In this document: positions 15,188 to 24,714 of the stretch, in pieces | Layout: each line of letters begins with the position of its first letter | Position numbering within the stretch: the stretch's first letter is position 1 | Assembly (NCBI RefSeq): GCF_017833415.1 | Contig: NZ_JAFICC010000005.1 | Span: 248,001 to 312,000, forward strand | Length of the DNA stretch: 64,000 nt | Direction: 5' to 3' | From: Flavobacterium sp. 1355 | GTDB taxonomy: Bacteria > Bacteroidota > Bacteroidia > Flavobacteriales > Flavobacteriaceae | Notes under the pieces: model-generated | Databases searched by the model: none | Told to the model about the DNA's origin: nothing | What the model saw: the letters and a program-made list of their open reading frames with translations, nothing else | Translations under genes and position numbers: made by a program

Positions 15188-16387
15188 CTATCTCCCAAAT
15201 CTATAATACTCTAAATCAGTGTGTTTCCTGTCTTCAATTGAACATAAAATTGAATTCATTGCTATGACGCTAAAGGTGATTCCGTTTCCTCCAAAGCCCA
15301 AAACGTAGTGTTCGTTTTTATTTGGATTTGGTTTTCCAAAATAGGGAAGCCCGTCTTTGGTCTCGCCAAAAGTTCCAGCCCAGGAGTAATCCAGCTTAAA
15401 TTTGATTTTAGGGAATTTTCTTTGAAATTTTTTCAACAGCAATTGCTCCTTTTTAGGTAATAATTTATCCCGTTTTTTAGGGTCCTTAAATTCTTCATCG
15501 CCCCCTCCAATAATGATTCTGTTGTCTGGTGTACCTCTAAGGTATATATACGGCGTTGATGTATCCCAGAAGATAGCATTCTTAAAAGCTTTTGGCAAGT
15601 CAGGAAGACATTCAGACGCAATTGCATAGGTACTTTTAAGGTCGACAACTTTTTCTTTTAGTGTTTCTGTACTTTCATAACCAGTACAATACACAATATC
15701 CTGAGCAGTAATTTTGCATTTGTTTTCGGTATAAGCTACAATTTTTCCTTTTTGCTCATAAGTAGATATAATATTGGTACGGTCAAAAACCTGTAATCCT
15801 TTTTTTTCACAATAACCAATTAAATCATAAGCCAGTCTATACGGATCTACAACTGCAGCGGTTTTAGATTCTATAGCGGCCAGTGCATTTAAGCCTAATT
15901 TTTCGAGATCCCATCTTTCCAGCCATGTAACATCAAAACCACTTTCTTTACGGCATTTAAATTCTGCTTTCAGGAATGGTAAGTCTTTTTTTAACGAACA
16001 AAAATAGATGCTTTTTTTAAACTCAAACTGGCAATTGCTTTTTATGTTGTCCACAATAGCACGAAGATCAAAAATGGCTTTTTTTCCGTTTCTATAACTG
16101 TCTACAGCACATTCAAGACCTCTAAGTTTTACGAGTTCGTGTAACGACACATCAATTTCGTACTGTAGTAAAGCAGTACTGGCGGCAGTGCTCCCGTTAG
16201 CTATATCGCGACGGTCGACAATGACTACTTTTTTGCCTTCATTAATAAGTTTATAAGCCATTAAGGCTCCTGTAATCCCTCCTCCGATAATTAAGATTTC
16301 AGTTTCAAGGTCTGAATCTAGTGAAGGATAAGCTACATCCATTGCATGTTTTAAGGGCCAGAAGGTTTCAGTTGAGCGTAACTTCAT
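15188..16387 (-). CDS. FAD-dependent oxidoreductase (DAO family)
   Basis: 399 residues. The dinucleotide-binding motif IIGGGITGALMAYKL sits at about residues 33-47, followed by VVIVDRRDIANGSTAASTALLQYEID, typical of glycine/D-amino-acid oxidase and gamma-glutamylputrescine oxidase-like enzymes. The C-terminal FAD contact YFGKPNPNKNEHYVLGFGGNGITFS is intact. It should oxidise an amine or amino acid, but the substrate is not evident. It starts 6 bases after the iron-permease-like gene and closes the operon; the octamer array follows it. Confidence 0.88.
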   Translation of the reverse strand: MKLRSTETFWPLKHAMDVAYPSLDSDLETEILIIGGGITGALMAYKLINEGKKVVIVDRRDIANGSTAASTALLQYEIDVSLHELVKLRGLECAVDSYRNGKKAIFDLRAIVDNIKSNCQFEFKKSIYFCSLKKDLPFLKAEFKCRKESGFDVTWLERWDLEKLGLNALAAIESKTAAVVDPYRLAYDLIGYCEKKGLQVFDRTNIISTYEQKGKIVAYTENKCKITAQDIVYCTGYESTETLKEKVVDLKSTYAIASECLPDLPKAFKNAIFWDTSTPYIYLRGTPDNRIIIGGGDEEFKDPKKRDKLLPKKEQLLLKKFQRKFPKIKFKLDYSWAGTFGETKDGLPYFGKPNPNKNEHYVLGFGGNGITFSVIAMNSILCSIEDRKHTDLEYYRFGR

Positions 16388-16393
16388 CTTTTA

Positions 16394-16873
16394 TTATTGT
16401 TTTTTAGTCCTGTTTTGTGTCCTGTTTTTATCTTTTCTTTCGTGTTGTTCGTGTGCCTCGGCGATTGAATGTGATTTCTGGAAACTTTCTTCTTTTTTTG
16501 CGAGTTCACTCAATCGGTGATAGTATTTCTGTACGGTAATCATCTCTTCTTCAGTCATACTCTCAATATCAACTAAACTATTGCTTGAATATTTATTTGA
16601 CGCTACCAGCTCATTTAATTTTAACTGAATAGCAAGTGAATCTTTGTTTTGTGCTTTCTGAATTAAAAAAACCATCAAAAAGGTAATAATTGTTGTTCCT
16701 GTATTAATAACTAATTGCCATGTTTCTGAATAGTCGAAAACAGGCCCGCAAATTGCCCAAACGACTACAATCAGAAAAGCACTCAAAAATGCTGTTGTAC
16801 TGCCTGCAGCTTTAGAAACTTTTGAGGCAAATTTTTCAAAGGCGCTTGAACCTTGTCTTTTTTTACTTTTCAT
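16394..16873 (-). CDS. low-affinity iron permease family protein
   Basis: 159 residues from the ATG at 16873 (MKSKKRQGSSAFEKFASKV); a longer open frame overlaps the AsmA gene and is not needed. Two membrane helices (TAFLSAFLIVVVWAICGPVF and INTGTTIITFLMVFLIQ) are followed by the conserved NKDSLAIQLKLNELVASN of this family, then a charged Lys/Arg/His-rich tail. The family is named after a yeast iron transporter, but its bacterial role is unproven. Its start codon is 1 base from the AsmA stop, and the oxidoreductase gene follows after 6. Confidence 0.85.
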   Translation of the reverse strand: MKSKKRQGSSAFEKFASKVSKAAGSTTAFLSAFLIVVVWAICGPVFDYSETWQLVINTGTTIITFLMVFLIQKAQNKDSLAIQLKLNELVASNKYSSNSLVDIESMTEEEMITVQKYYHRLSELAKKEESFQKSHSIAEAHEQHERKDKNRTQNRTKKQ

Positions 16874-16874
16874 T

Positions 16875-19688
16875 TTATTTATCTTTTCGTTTACTGACCT
16901 TTTCTTCCCGAATGACTTTGTTATTTTTTTCGTCATAAACAGCGTCTTCGATCTTCTGACCGGTTTTACTGAAAATCTTAATTTTTGGTTCCTCATGTGT
17001 TCCGGTAATTACAATCGGGAAACCGATGATCCCGAATGGCGGCAATCCAAGACGCATTCGCAGATCAAGTAAGCCGTCAAAACTGGTAGTGCCTTTTATG
17101 GTGGGCTTAAAAGCAGAAACACTAAACGTAAATGGCTCTATGTGGATTAAGTTGTTGTCGATAGTAGACTTGATTTCAATACCTTCTAAGCCTGGGTCAT
17201 CTAAGCTTTTCTGACCGGTTTGAGAACTTATTCCTTCAAATAATTTCAGGCCTTTTACTTTTACATCGCGTAAATTGATTGTTCCTGCTCCTTCAAGTGA
17301 TTCATAGATAGGGCCCATATTTCCGTTAAGATCACCTTTTACTTTATAATCAATAGAAATAATTCCTTCTGCTTTTTCAGCAGCTGTAACCATATCATGA
17401 AACATTGGAATTTCTTTGTAAGCTCTTTGAACACTAAAATCTCTGGCAGTAAAATGGGCATCAAAATTGGCAGTAGTAGGAGATTCGTCTCTGTATTGTG
17501 CATTGATTCCTAAAATGCAGTCGATAATATTAAAGTTGGTATTTTCTAAGAAAAAATTACCTTTAGAAATACCTATTTTTCCGGTAAGTTTATTCAGCAC
17601 TAATCCGTTATATTCAACTTTATCAACATTTGTTGTCAGCGCCACGTTTAAGTTTTTAGGAATAATAACTACACCGCTCATTTTGGGATGATCTTCTTTG
17701 GCATATTCTACTTCAAGGTTTCGATCGGTATTTTCACCTTTTTCAAGTGCCATAAATTCATCAACATTAATGAGTTTTGATTTCATATTAAAATTACCGC
17801 TTAGAGTTCCGTGTGATTCCAGGAAATAATTGATGGTATTAAGCAAATATCCATTAATGGCAAAATCAGATTTTCCGTAAGAAGCATTGAATCGTTCAAA
17901 CCACATTTTTTCATTTTGAAACCTGAAATTTCCCTGTTTGATAAAAAATGCTTTCGGAAAAAGTTCAGAGGTGGCTTTTATATTTTTTAGAATAATAGTC
18001 CCTTTGTTGTCCAGTTTATCATATTGCCCGTTGGCAGCGTAGCTTTGCTTTCCTTTTAGCGAAAGATCGGCTTTGGCATACCCTGTAATATCAACTCCTT
18101 TTCGTGAAAAAACTTTATAGATTCGGCCAACATTAAGTTCACCTTTTATTTTTGCATTATAGGCCAGATCACCAAAATCTGAAAGGGTAGCATTTACATA
18201 CATCGGATTTCCTTCAAAAACAAAAGAAGCGGGAGCTACAGAAATAATTAAATCCTTAAATGTTCCTGCTTTATTCAGCACATTGGCGATAAAAGTAATA
18301 TCGGTTATCGGATTGGGGTAAGCATCTGTTTTTAGTGACCCGTTTCGAAGTGAAATTCCTCCGATCGTTTTTGGAAATAATTTTTTTGTGGTGCTAAAAG
18401 TTCCTCTTGCCTGAATGTTTGTTTTTAAAATTCCATGCAAATCAATTGTATTTAGCCCCAGGGCAGCATCCACAGTAGCAAGATCCAATGCACCTTTTAC
18501 ACTCGCATTAACATCCATTTCTGTAAAACCTTTACTGTGCAGATAAGCGTTAAAATAATCTTTTTCTCCAACCTTAAATTTCAGTGTATTAAGGTTTATC
18601 AGAAGTTTTTCTACGTCAAGCTGTGGCATGATTGCATTCAGGTCCATCTGAAAATCAGTTAGCGGAGCAGGGGCATTTTGATAATTAATGGCACCCTTGT
18701 TGACTTTCATATTAAATGCCAAATCCGGTTTTTGCTTTTTGGCGACATTATAATTTCCTTTAAAAGTAAAAAGCAAATCACTGTTTCCGGAAATCTCCGT
18801 TTCGTTCATCCAGGTCAAATATTCCGGAGGCATAACAGAAAATAAATCTTTTAGTGTAGTGTTTTCAGACGCGGCTTTGATATTGATTTTATAACCGTCT
18901 CTGAGAATACTGAACAAACCAGTAAATTTTAGAGGTAATTTATTGATTTTTAATTCGTTTTTCTGAAGAATAAAGGATAGGGCATGTGTATTGATTCGTG
19001 TAATAAGATCTGCGCGGACTTCTTTTTTTCTAAGGTAAGCCGTTTTGTTATAATAGAAATCGACACTGTCAATTTTTGCATCGGTGTTTAAATCAAAAAT
19101 ATCTTCGCTTAAATTTCCTTTTCCGACATAATTAAAGCCTTTTGCATCGACCAGAATTTTAGCAGAACGATCATTGTATTTGACATGGCAATCTTCAAGA
19201 TCAATTCGTTCCAGACGAATTGCAGTTCCTTCTTCGGGGGCGTTTTTTGTGTCTTTTGTATCTTCGGGAGCGATGTAAATGTTATAATTGGCCTGACCTT
19301 TTTGGTTTACCATTATATTTATCAATGCCTTGGAAACGTATAATTTATTGATTTTAACTTCATTATCAAAAATCAGTCTTTTGAGGTTGATACCAAAAGC
19401 AACCTGTTCTGCTTTTAAGAGAGTATCATTGCTAAAAGGGGCTGAGCCGGTAAGGGATAAATCGTCTAAGGAAACAGTAAGGGACGGAAAATGTGTAAAG
19501 AAAGAAAGTCTCGATTTAGTAAAATCCATTTTGGTATCTAAACGCTCATTGGCTACTTTTTTTACCTCAGAAGCTATCTTTCCGGGAAATAGTAGTGGAA
19601 TCAAAAAAAGTAATAACAGTATTCCTGCTATTACTATTCCTGAAATTTTTAAAATTTTTAGGGCGGTATGTTTAAATGAAAATGGCAT
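16875..19688 (-). CDS. AsmA-family protein (AsmA-like C-terminal domain)
   Basis: 937 residues. One N-terminal membrane helix (residues about 10-30, IVIAGILLLLFLIPLLF) anchors a long periplasmic domain with the AsmA start FPGKIASEVKKVANERLDTKMDFTKSRLSFFTHFPSLTVSLDDLSLTG. Repeated beta-rich segments follow, as in bridge-like lipid transfer proteins of the AsmA/TamB group. The C terminus contains LRMRLGLPPFGIIGFPIVITGTHEEPKIKI. It lies 75 bases downstream of the MCE/Mla genes and is co-directional, which fits a shared role in moving lipids between membranes. Confidence 0.92.
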   Translation of the reverse strand: MPFSFKHTALKILKISGIVIAGILLLLFLIPLLFPGKIASEVKKVANERLDTKMDFTKSRLSFFTHFPSLTVSLDDLSLTGSAPFSNDTLLKAEQVAFGINLKRLIFDNEVKINKLYVSKALINIMVNQKGQANYNIYIAPEDTKDTKNAPEEGTAIRLERIDLEDCHVKYNDRSAKILVDAKGFNYVGKGNLSEDIFDLNTDAKIDSVDFYYNKTAYLRKKEVRADLITRINTHALSFILQKNELKINKLPLKFTGLFSILRDGYKINIKAASENTTLKDLFSVMPPEYLTWMNETEISGNSDLLFTFKGNYNVAKKQKPDLAFNMKVNKGAINYQNAPAPLTDFQMDLNAIMPQLDVEKLLINLNTLKFKVGEKDYFNAYLHSKGFTEMDVNASVKGALDLATVDAALGLNTIDLHGILKTNIQARGTFSTTKKLFPKTIGGISLRNGSLKTDAYPNPITDITFIANVLNKAGTFKDLIISVAPASFVFEGNPMYVNATLSDFGDLAYNAKIKGELNVGRIYKVFSRKGVDITGYAKADLSLKGKQSYAANGQYDKLDNKGTIILKNIKATSELFPKAFFIKQGNFRFQNEKMWFERFNASYGKSDFAINGYLLNTINYFLESHGTLSGNFNMKSKLINVDEFMALEKGENTDRNLEVEYAKEDHPKMSGVVIIPKNLNVALTTNVDKVEYNGLVLNKLTGKIGISKGNFFLENTNFNIIDCILGINAQYRDESPTTANFDAHFTARDFSVQRAYKEIPMFHDMVTAAEKAEGIISIDYKVKGDLNGNMGPIYESLEGAGTINLRDVKVKGLKLFEGISSQTGQKSLDDPGLEGIEIKSTIDNNLIHIEPFTFSVSAFKPTIKGTTSFDGLLDLRMRLGLPPFGIIGFPIVITGTHEEPKIKIFSKTGQKIEDAVYDEKNNKVIREEKVSKRKDK

Positions 19689-19763
19689 ATACTATAGATT
19701 TAAATTAAAATATTCTAATCTGAAGTTTAGCTGATACATAAAAATCAGATTCTATTAGAAAAG

Positions 19764-20603
19764 CTATTTCTTGTCTTTTTCGGCTTCAGCTTTGGCCGCT
19801 TCTTCCTTCTCTTTTTCTAGCTTTTCCTTTTCTGCCTTTTCCTTTTCTGCCTTTTCCTTTTCTTCTTTTTCTGCCTTAGCTTTTTCCTGCTGCTCTTCTT
19901 TTTTCTCTTTTATTTCTTCTTGTTTTTTCTCTTTTTCTTTTTCTTTTTTCTTAAAATATCCTCTTAAAAGGAAATTGCTTTTTGCAGCTTCCATATTTTC
20001 GCTGAAACCTTTTGTACCGGTTTCAAGATTAGATAGAGTATTAGAAACACTGTTGGCCATTTTGTCGTCTTTGACTAATCTAGCCAATGCACCATTTCCG
20101 TTATTCATACTACGGCTGAAAATAGCAAGCTCATCAGAAATAACGCCCACGTTATCAACGCTTTTCTTAACGCTTTTCATGATATCAGTCATTTCTATTC
20201 CCGCAATTGATGCAATTTTTCCGTTATTTTCAATTACTTTCTGAGAATGCACACCCGGAGAAATAGTAAGTACTTTATCTCCCATTAATCCGTCTGAGCC
20301 AATGCTGGCGCGCGCATCTGTTTTAATAAATTCACGAACTTCATCCTTGATAACCATTGCAACCACAACTGTTGAATCGTTGACTAACTGAATCTCTTCG
20401 ATTGTTCCTACATTAATTCCCGAAAAACGTACATTGTTTCCAACCTGTAAACCGCTAACCGTTTTAAAGTTTGATGTAATTCTGAACGTCGAACCAAAAA
20501 GGTTTTTTTGTTTTCCGATAAAATATACTGCAAGTATAAAAAGCAACAATCCTATTGTTACAAACATTCCCAATTTCCAAGTATATCCAGATTGCTTATC
20601 CAT
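19764..20603 (-). CDS. MCE/MlaD-family lipid transport protein with Lys/Glu-rich tail
   Basis: 279 residues. One N-terminal membrane helix (residues about 10-29) precedes an MCE domain (about 38-118) with TVSGLQVGNNVRFSGINVGTIEEI and IGSDGLMGDKVLTISPG. It should form a ring that carries phospholipids between membranes, fed by the MlaE and MlaF proteins encoded just upstream. Residues 218-279 are almost only Lys, Glu, Ala and Gln, with repeated AEKEK units, predicted to be a long charged helix. The DNA here shows in-frame 15-base repeats, so tail length may vary. The usual helical MCE C-terminal region before it is short. Confidence 0.93.
   Translation of the reverse strand: MDKQSGYTWKLGMFVTIGLLLFILAVYFIGKQKNLFGSTFRITSNFKTVSGLQVGNNVRFSGINVGTIEEIQLVNDSTVVVAMVIKDEVREFIKTDARASIGSDGLMGDKVLTISPGVHSQKVIENNGKIASIAGIEMTDIMKSVKKSVDNVGVISDELAIFSRSMNNGNGALARLVKDDKMANSVSNTLSNLETGTKGFSENMEAAKSNFLLRGYFKKKEKEKEKKQEEIKEKKEEQQEKAKAEKEEKEKAEKEKAEKEKLEKEKEEAAKAEAEKDKK
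19800..19880 (-). repeat. in-frame 15-bp repeats coding AEKEK units
   Basis: About three near-identical 15-base units plus degenerate flanks encode the Lys/Glu-rich tail of the MCE protein. As the unit is a multiple of three, slippage would change tail length without shifting frame. Confidence 0.65.
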
Positions 20604-20626
20604 GATTTCTAATTTATTTTTTTATA

Positions 20627-21406
20627 TTATTCAAAAAAAGAGCGAACCCATTCATCTTCACTTTTTTCCAGTTCTTCATAAGTACCTTCAGCATGTATAA
20701 CACCATCTTTTAGCACCATTATTCGGTCTGCAGTAAGTTTTGCACAAGCCATATCGTGTGTAATAATTATCGATGTCGTTTTCCATTTATTTTTAATATC
20801 AAGAATCAGTTCGCTGATTTCTCTTGATGTTATCGTGTCAAGACCGGTTGTTGGCTCATCATACAATATAATTTCAGGTTTCAGAATTAAAGTCCGGGCC
20901 AGGCCAATCCTTTTTTGCATACCGCCAGATAATTCAGAGGGCATTTTGTCGATTGCATCTGCCAGGCCAACATTTTCAAGAGCTTCATGAACTGCATCTT
21001 CAATATCTTCTGAACTAAGATCCCTGTTATGTTTTCTTAATGTAAAAGCCAGGTTTTCCCTAACCGACATTGAATCATACAAAGCCCCACTTTGAAACAA
21101 GAAACCAATTCGTAATCTTACCTCATTAATTTCATTTTTATTTAGATCAAGGACATTGGTATCAAAAACTTTTATTTCTCCTTTATCGGGTGTAATTAAT
21201 CCAACAATACATTTGATAGTGACAGATTTTCCAGAACCCGAACGGCCAAGAATCACTAAATCTTCGCCTTTGTTTACACTAAGATTCACACCTTTTAAAA
21301 TCTGATTATTTTTGCCAAATGTTTTGTGCAGGTCTTTAATCTCAATTACCGGAGCTTCTTTTTTATCCTTCTTTTTGGTGTCGGTATGTTTTTTTTCTTC
21401 AATCAT
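20627..21406 (-). CDS. MlaF-type ABC transporter ATP-binding protein
   Basis: 259 residues. Walker A GRSGSGKS is at residues 54-61, the ABC signature reads ELSGGMQKRIGLART, Walker B is IILYDEPTTGLD and the switch is IIITHD. GGMQKR and the closing EGTYEELEKSEDEWVRSFFE are typical of the Mla/Ttg2 lipid-transport ATPases. A Lys/Glu-rich 17-residue N-terminal extension precedes the domain. It starts 2 bases after the MlaE-type permease gene, and the MCE gene follows after 23 bases. Confidence 0.96.
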   Translation of the reverse strand: MIEEKKHTDTKKKDKKEAPVIEIKDLHKTFGKNNQILKGVNLSVNKGEDLVILGRSGSGKSVTIKCIVGLITPDKGEIKVFDTNVLDLNKNEINEVRLRIGFLFQSGALYDSMSVRENLAFTLRKHNRDLSSEDIEDAVHEALENVGLADAIDKMPSELSGGMQKRIGLARTLILKPEIILYDEPTTGLDTITSREISELILDIKNKWKTTSIIITHDMACAKLTADRIMVLKDGVIHAEGTYEELEKSEDEWVRSFFE

Positions 21407-21408
21407 TT

Positions 21409-22167
21409 TTAAAAGATTAAATCGGTTACTTGTACTGCAATCATATCTATAATAAAAATGGCCAGCGAAGCTGTTACAACGGCAGAATTTGCCGCTTTAC
21501 CCACACTCTCTGTTCCGTTTGCGGCGTTAAAACCTTTAAAACACCCAATCATTCCGATAAAAAAACCGAAGAAAAATGTTTTGATTGTTGCCGGAATTAA
21601 ATCCGAATAATCTAATGATTCAAAAATTTGTGTAAGGAAACGATACATATTTACATCATCGTGAATATTGATTCCGACATATCCTCCAAATATCCCAATT
21701 GCATCTGCAAAAATGACTAGTAAAGGAACCATAAGGGTTGTGGCCAAAATTCGGGTTACTACCAGATAATTATAAGGATTTATGGCCGAAACTTCCATAG
21801 CGTCAATTTGTTCGGTAACTTTCATAGATCCTAACTCTGCACCAATTCCCGAAGAAATTTTTCCGGCACAAATAAGGGCTGTAATAACGGGTGCAATTTC
21901 ACGAATCAGCGAAAGCGCAACCATTCCCGGTAACCAGGATTCAGCACCAAATTCTACCAATGTTGGTCTTGACTGAAGTGTTAAAACCAAACCCATAATA
22001 AAACCAGTAATGGCAACTAATGGCAACGATTTATAACCAATAACGTAACATTGTCTTCTAAACTCTCTCATCTCATAAGGAGGTACGAATAACTCCTTAA
22101 AGAATCTGGTCGCAAACAATGTCGCATTTCCTATTCCTTCGAATGTGTTTTTTAGAGTAAGAATCAA
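21409..22167 (-). CDS. MlaE-type ABC transporter permease
   Basis: 252 residues with five or six membrane helices and the MlaE signature GAELGSMKVTEQIDAMEVSAINPYNYLVVTRILATTLMVPLL. Residues 60-90 (GFIMGLVLTLQSRPTLVEFGAESWLPGMVALSLIREIAPVITALICAGKISSGIGAE) are near-identical in style to other family members. It heads the MlaE-MlaF-MlaD operon, which keeps outer-membrane lipid asymmetry or moves phospholipids. As is usual in Bacteroidota, no MlaB, MlaC or MlaA gene lies beside it. Confidence 0.95.
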   Translation of the reverse strand: MILTLKNTFEGIGNATLFATRFFKELFVPPYEMREFRRQCYVIGYKSLPLVAITGFIMGLVLTLQSRPTLVEFGAESWLPGMVALSLIREIAPVITALICAGKISSGIGAELGSMKVTEQIDAMEVSAINPYNYLVVTRILATTLMVPLLVIFADAIGIFGGYVGINIHDDVNMYRFLTQIFESLDYSDLIPATIKTFFFGFFIGMIGCFKGFNAANGTESVGKAANSAVVTASLAIFIIDMIAVQVTDLIF

Positions 22168-22365
22168 AGTATAATGTTTTTAGTTGTTATGAATTATAGT
22201 CTGAAAAACAATTGTTTACAAAGCTCGTTTTACGACTATTTCCTGTACTAAAATTACTTTGATAGTAGGCGAAAAGTATTACACAACTTTTTTGGAAATT
22301 TATATAATTAACATAATGGAACACAATAAGCGCAAAAAGTTATTTTATTCCTCATTTGTTAAAAC

Positions 22366-22394
22366 AAAAACTCCCTTTGTTTTAAAGGGAGTTT
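22366..22394 (-). terminator. intrinsic terminator of the GT-GH130 operon
   Basis: Arms AAACTCCCTTT and AAAGGGAGTTT with a short loop are followed on the minus strand by TTTTTGTTTT. It lies about 55 bases after the stop codon of the glycosyltransferase gene and upstream of the Mla operon. Confidence 0.85.
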
Positions 22395-22446
22395 AAGTGT
22401 AATAACAAGTAATTGTGATTACGCAGTTAAGTGGTTAGCTATATTA

Positions 22447-24714
22447 TTATGAAGTGATTGCCATGTTAGATTTAGCATTCATCAATGGTATTACTTTACT
22501 TTCTGCCAGTTTTAAGTTTTCCATGATCAAGCGTGCCGTAAGGTAGCAAATAGTTGATTCTGCTCCCTGGTTCAGGTTTACGTTTTCTTTTTCAAGACCG
22601 TCATAACCGCCTCCGCTGATTGGGTTGTACATCACCTGATTTAAGTGATTTTTACCTAAGAACCAGTTAAATGCAGTTTTCATCTGTTGTTTATACTCTG
22701 GCGTTTTGAATACTTTGTAAAATGTATTTAGAGTCATAATAGTGTAAGCAACATCTATTGGCTGTTCTCCATATTGATTTGGTTCTGTTCCTTTATGGTA
22801 CCATCCGTTGTTTGAAATTACTCTGAACGTATCGTTTACAAACATTTTTGAACTTAAGAACTCAAGTGACTCCAAAGCTACTTTTTTGTAAATTGGTTTG
22901 TTGGTTACCAAATGAGCGTATAACATTGATTCAGGAAGAATTCCGTTAGCATACGTCATATAGTTTTCAAACCATTTCCAATCTTTAGTCGCATGCAATT
23001 CGTAGTTGGACAATAATTTAGCATTCAGCTTATTGATAATTGCAGCTACATATAAATTTGGAACTGTAGTATGGTACAAATAAAGCCCTTTTGTTGCAAA
23101 GGCAATAGAACGTGGTGACTGAATATTTTCTGCCCATTTTAAAGCATTTAATAAACATTTTGATGCTTTCTTAGAAATAGATTCCGGAAGAATTGCCGAA
23201 TGCGACACAACGGTTCCTAAAGCCCAGATTGCACGTGCATTAGAGTCTTCCAGATTTACTTCGGCATTTTGTTCTATATGTTCTCTGTTGTGTTCATCAA
23301 CATAATTTATAAAATCACCTTTTGGTTTTTGGCAGCGCTCGATAAAATCAAGATAGATTAAAATGTATGGTAAATCATCTTTGTCTTCTGTCAGTTTATA
23401 ATGCATACAAAGCGCGATCAAAGCACGTGCATTATCATCAAGTGTATAACCGGAATCAAAATCTGGTACAGAAATTTTACAGAATTGAATAATTCCTAAT
23501 TCTGTTGTCATTTTCTTGATATGGGCCAATTGAATTGGTGGATATGAGAATTTAATTTCATTCGGGTTTTCCATCAATTTTTTGTAAGTTTCCATATGAA
23601 TGATTCCAACATTTTCCCAGGAAGAAGCGCGGGTTTTGCCAAATGCTTTAATACCCATTTCTTCTCTTAAGTTTTCATCCAGGAATAATTTGATAGCGGC
23701 ATCAGCAAACTGATTTTCGTCTCCGATATCAACAAGAATTCCCATTTCAGATGAAAGTACTTCACGTGTATGCGGAATTTTTGATGCCACAATTGGACAT
23801 GCGCAGCTCATAGCATAAGAAAAAGTGCCGCTCACTGCCTGGTTAGGATCTTTTGACGTAAACATATAAATGTCTGTTGCCTGTAGATATTGCAGCAATT
23901 CCTTAGTGTCCAGGTATTCGTTTATAAAACGGACATTGTTGTGTAAATCCAATTCGTCTACGATTGTTTCTAACTGATCGCGGTACGCATCAACACCATC
24001 TTTGATAAGATTTGGATGAGTTCTGCCAATAATTAAATACAGTGCATTTGGTACTGTTTTTACAATTTTTGATAATGCTCTTAATCCTGTCTCAATATTT
24101 TTTCCTTCACCCAAAAGACCAAAAGTCGATAAGACAAATTTATCCTGCATACCTAATCTTTCTTTTGCTTTTTGAGCCGGTTCGTATACCACAACGTGAG
24201 TTCCGTGTGGCACACAAGTAATTATATCTTTTTCGATATCATAATCATTAACCAAAATTTCCTGAGACTGGTTTGTCATTACAAATGCCGAATTACTATA
24301 GCTTAAAAGTAATTTTACGAAAGTTTTTAACTCATTGTTTGGGTTCGGAATTACACTGTGAAAAGTAAAAGTAACCGGTTTTTTGATTTCGTTTAAGAAG
24401 TCTAATAAATGGTCGCCATAGTTACCGCCAAACAAACCAAATTCATGCTGAATATGAACTAGTTTTACACTTTCGTCAGCATTAATTTGCTGTGCTACAG
24501 TCGTATATTCTTCTCTGTTTTTTGTATTTAATGTAAATGCCTGAGTTGGATTTTCTTGTGGCTGGTTAACAAGTTCACAAATTTCACAGCTTATCGATTT
24601 ACCAAATACGTCAATAATTCCTTTTATTGTATCCTGCGTATAAGTTGCTATTCCACATTGTGTTGGTGGAAAAGTCGATAGAAAAACTATCTTAGATTTA
24701 GTTAGTGCTTTCAT
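22447..24714 (-). CDS. glycosyltransferase family 4 protein with C-terminal alpha-helical toroid-like domain
   Basis: 755 residues. The first 390 are a GT-B glycosyltransferase: FLSTFPPTQCGIATYTQD at the acceptor side, HIQHEFGLFGGNYGDHLL, and the donor-side segment STFGLLGEGKNIETGLRAL with SGTFSYAMSCACPIVASKIPHTREVL. The last 350 residues are helical, with DDNARALIALCMHYK, DSNARAIWALGTV and GAESTICYLTARLIMENL, resembling an (alpha/alpha) toroid as in glycan-processing enzymes. Its start overlaps the end of the GH130 gene by 17 bases, so the two are translationally coupled. Donor and product are unknown; a mannoside is plausible from the GH130 partner. Confidence 0.85.
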   Translation of the reverse strand: MKALTKSKIVFLSTFPPTQCGIATYTQDTIKGIIDVFGKSISCEICELVNQPQENPTQAFTLNTKNREEYTTVAQQINADESVKLVHIQHEFGLFGGNYGDHLLDFLNEIKKPVTFTFHSVIPNPNNELKTFVKLLLSYSNSAFVMTNQSQEILVNDYDIEKDIITCVPHGTHVVVYEPAQKAKERLGMQDKFVLSTFGLLGEGKNIETGLRALSKIVKTVPNALYLIIGRTHPNLIKDGVDAYRDQLETIVDELDLHNNVRFINEYLDTKELLQYLQATDIYMFTSKDPNQAVSGTFSYAMSCACPIVASKIPHTREVLSSEMGILVDIGDENQFADAAIKLFLDENLREEMGIKAFGKTRASSWENVGIIHMETYKKLMENPNEIKFSYPPIQLAHIKKMTTELGIIQFCKISVPDFDSGYTLDDNARALIALCMHYKLTEDKDDLPYILIYLDFIERCQKPKGDFINYVDEHNREHIEQNAEVNLEDSNARAIWALGTVVSHSAILPESISKKASKCLLNALKWAENIQSPRSIAFATKGLYLYHTTVPNLYVAAIINKLNAKLLSNYELHATKDWKWFENYMTYANGILPESMLYAHLVTNKPIYKKVALESLEFLSSKMFVNDTFRVISNNGWYHKGTEPNQYGEQPIDVAYTIMTLNTFYKVFKTPEYKQQMKTAFNWFLGKNHLNQVMYNPISGGGYDGLEKENVNLNQGAESTICYLTARLIMENLKLAESKVIPLMNAKSNMAITS

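Noticed and set aside
19771..20244. Ser/Phe-rich 157-codon frame on the plus strand
   Set aside because: It is the antisense of the Lys/Glu-rich MCE protein; the Ser/Phe bias is a by-product of complementing Lys and Glu codons.
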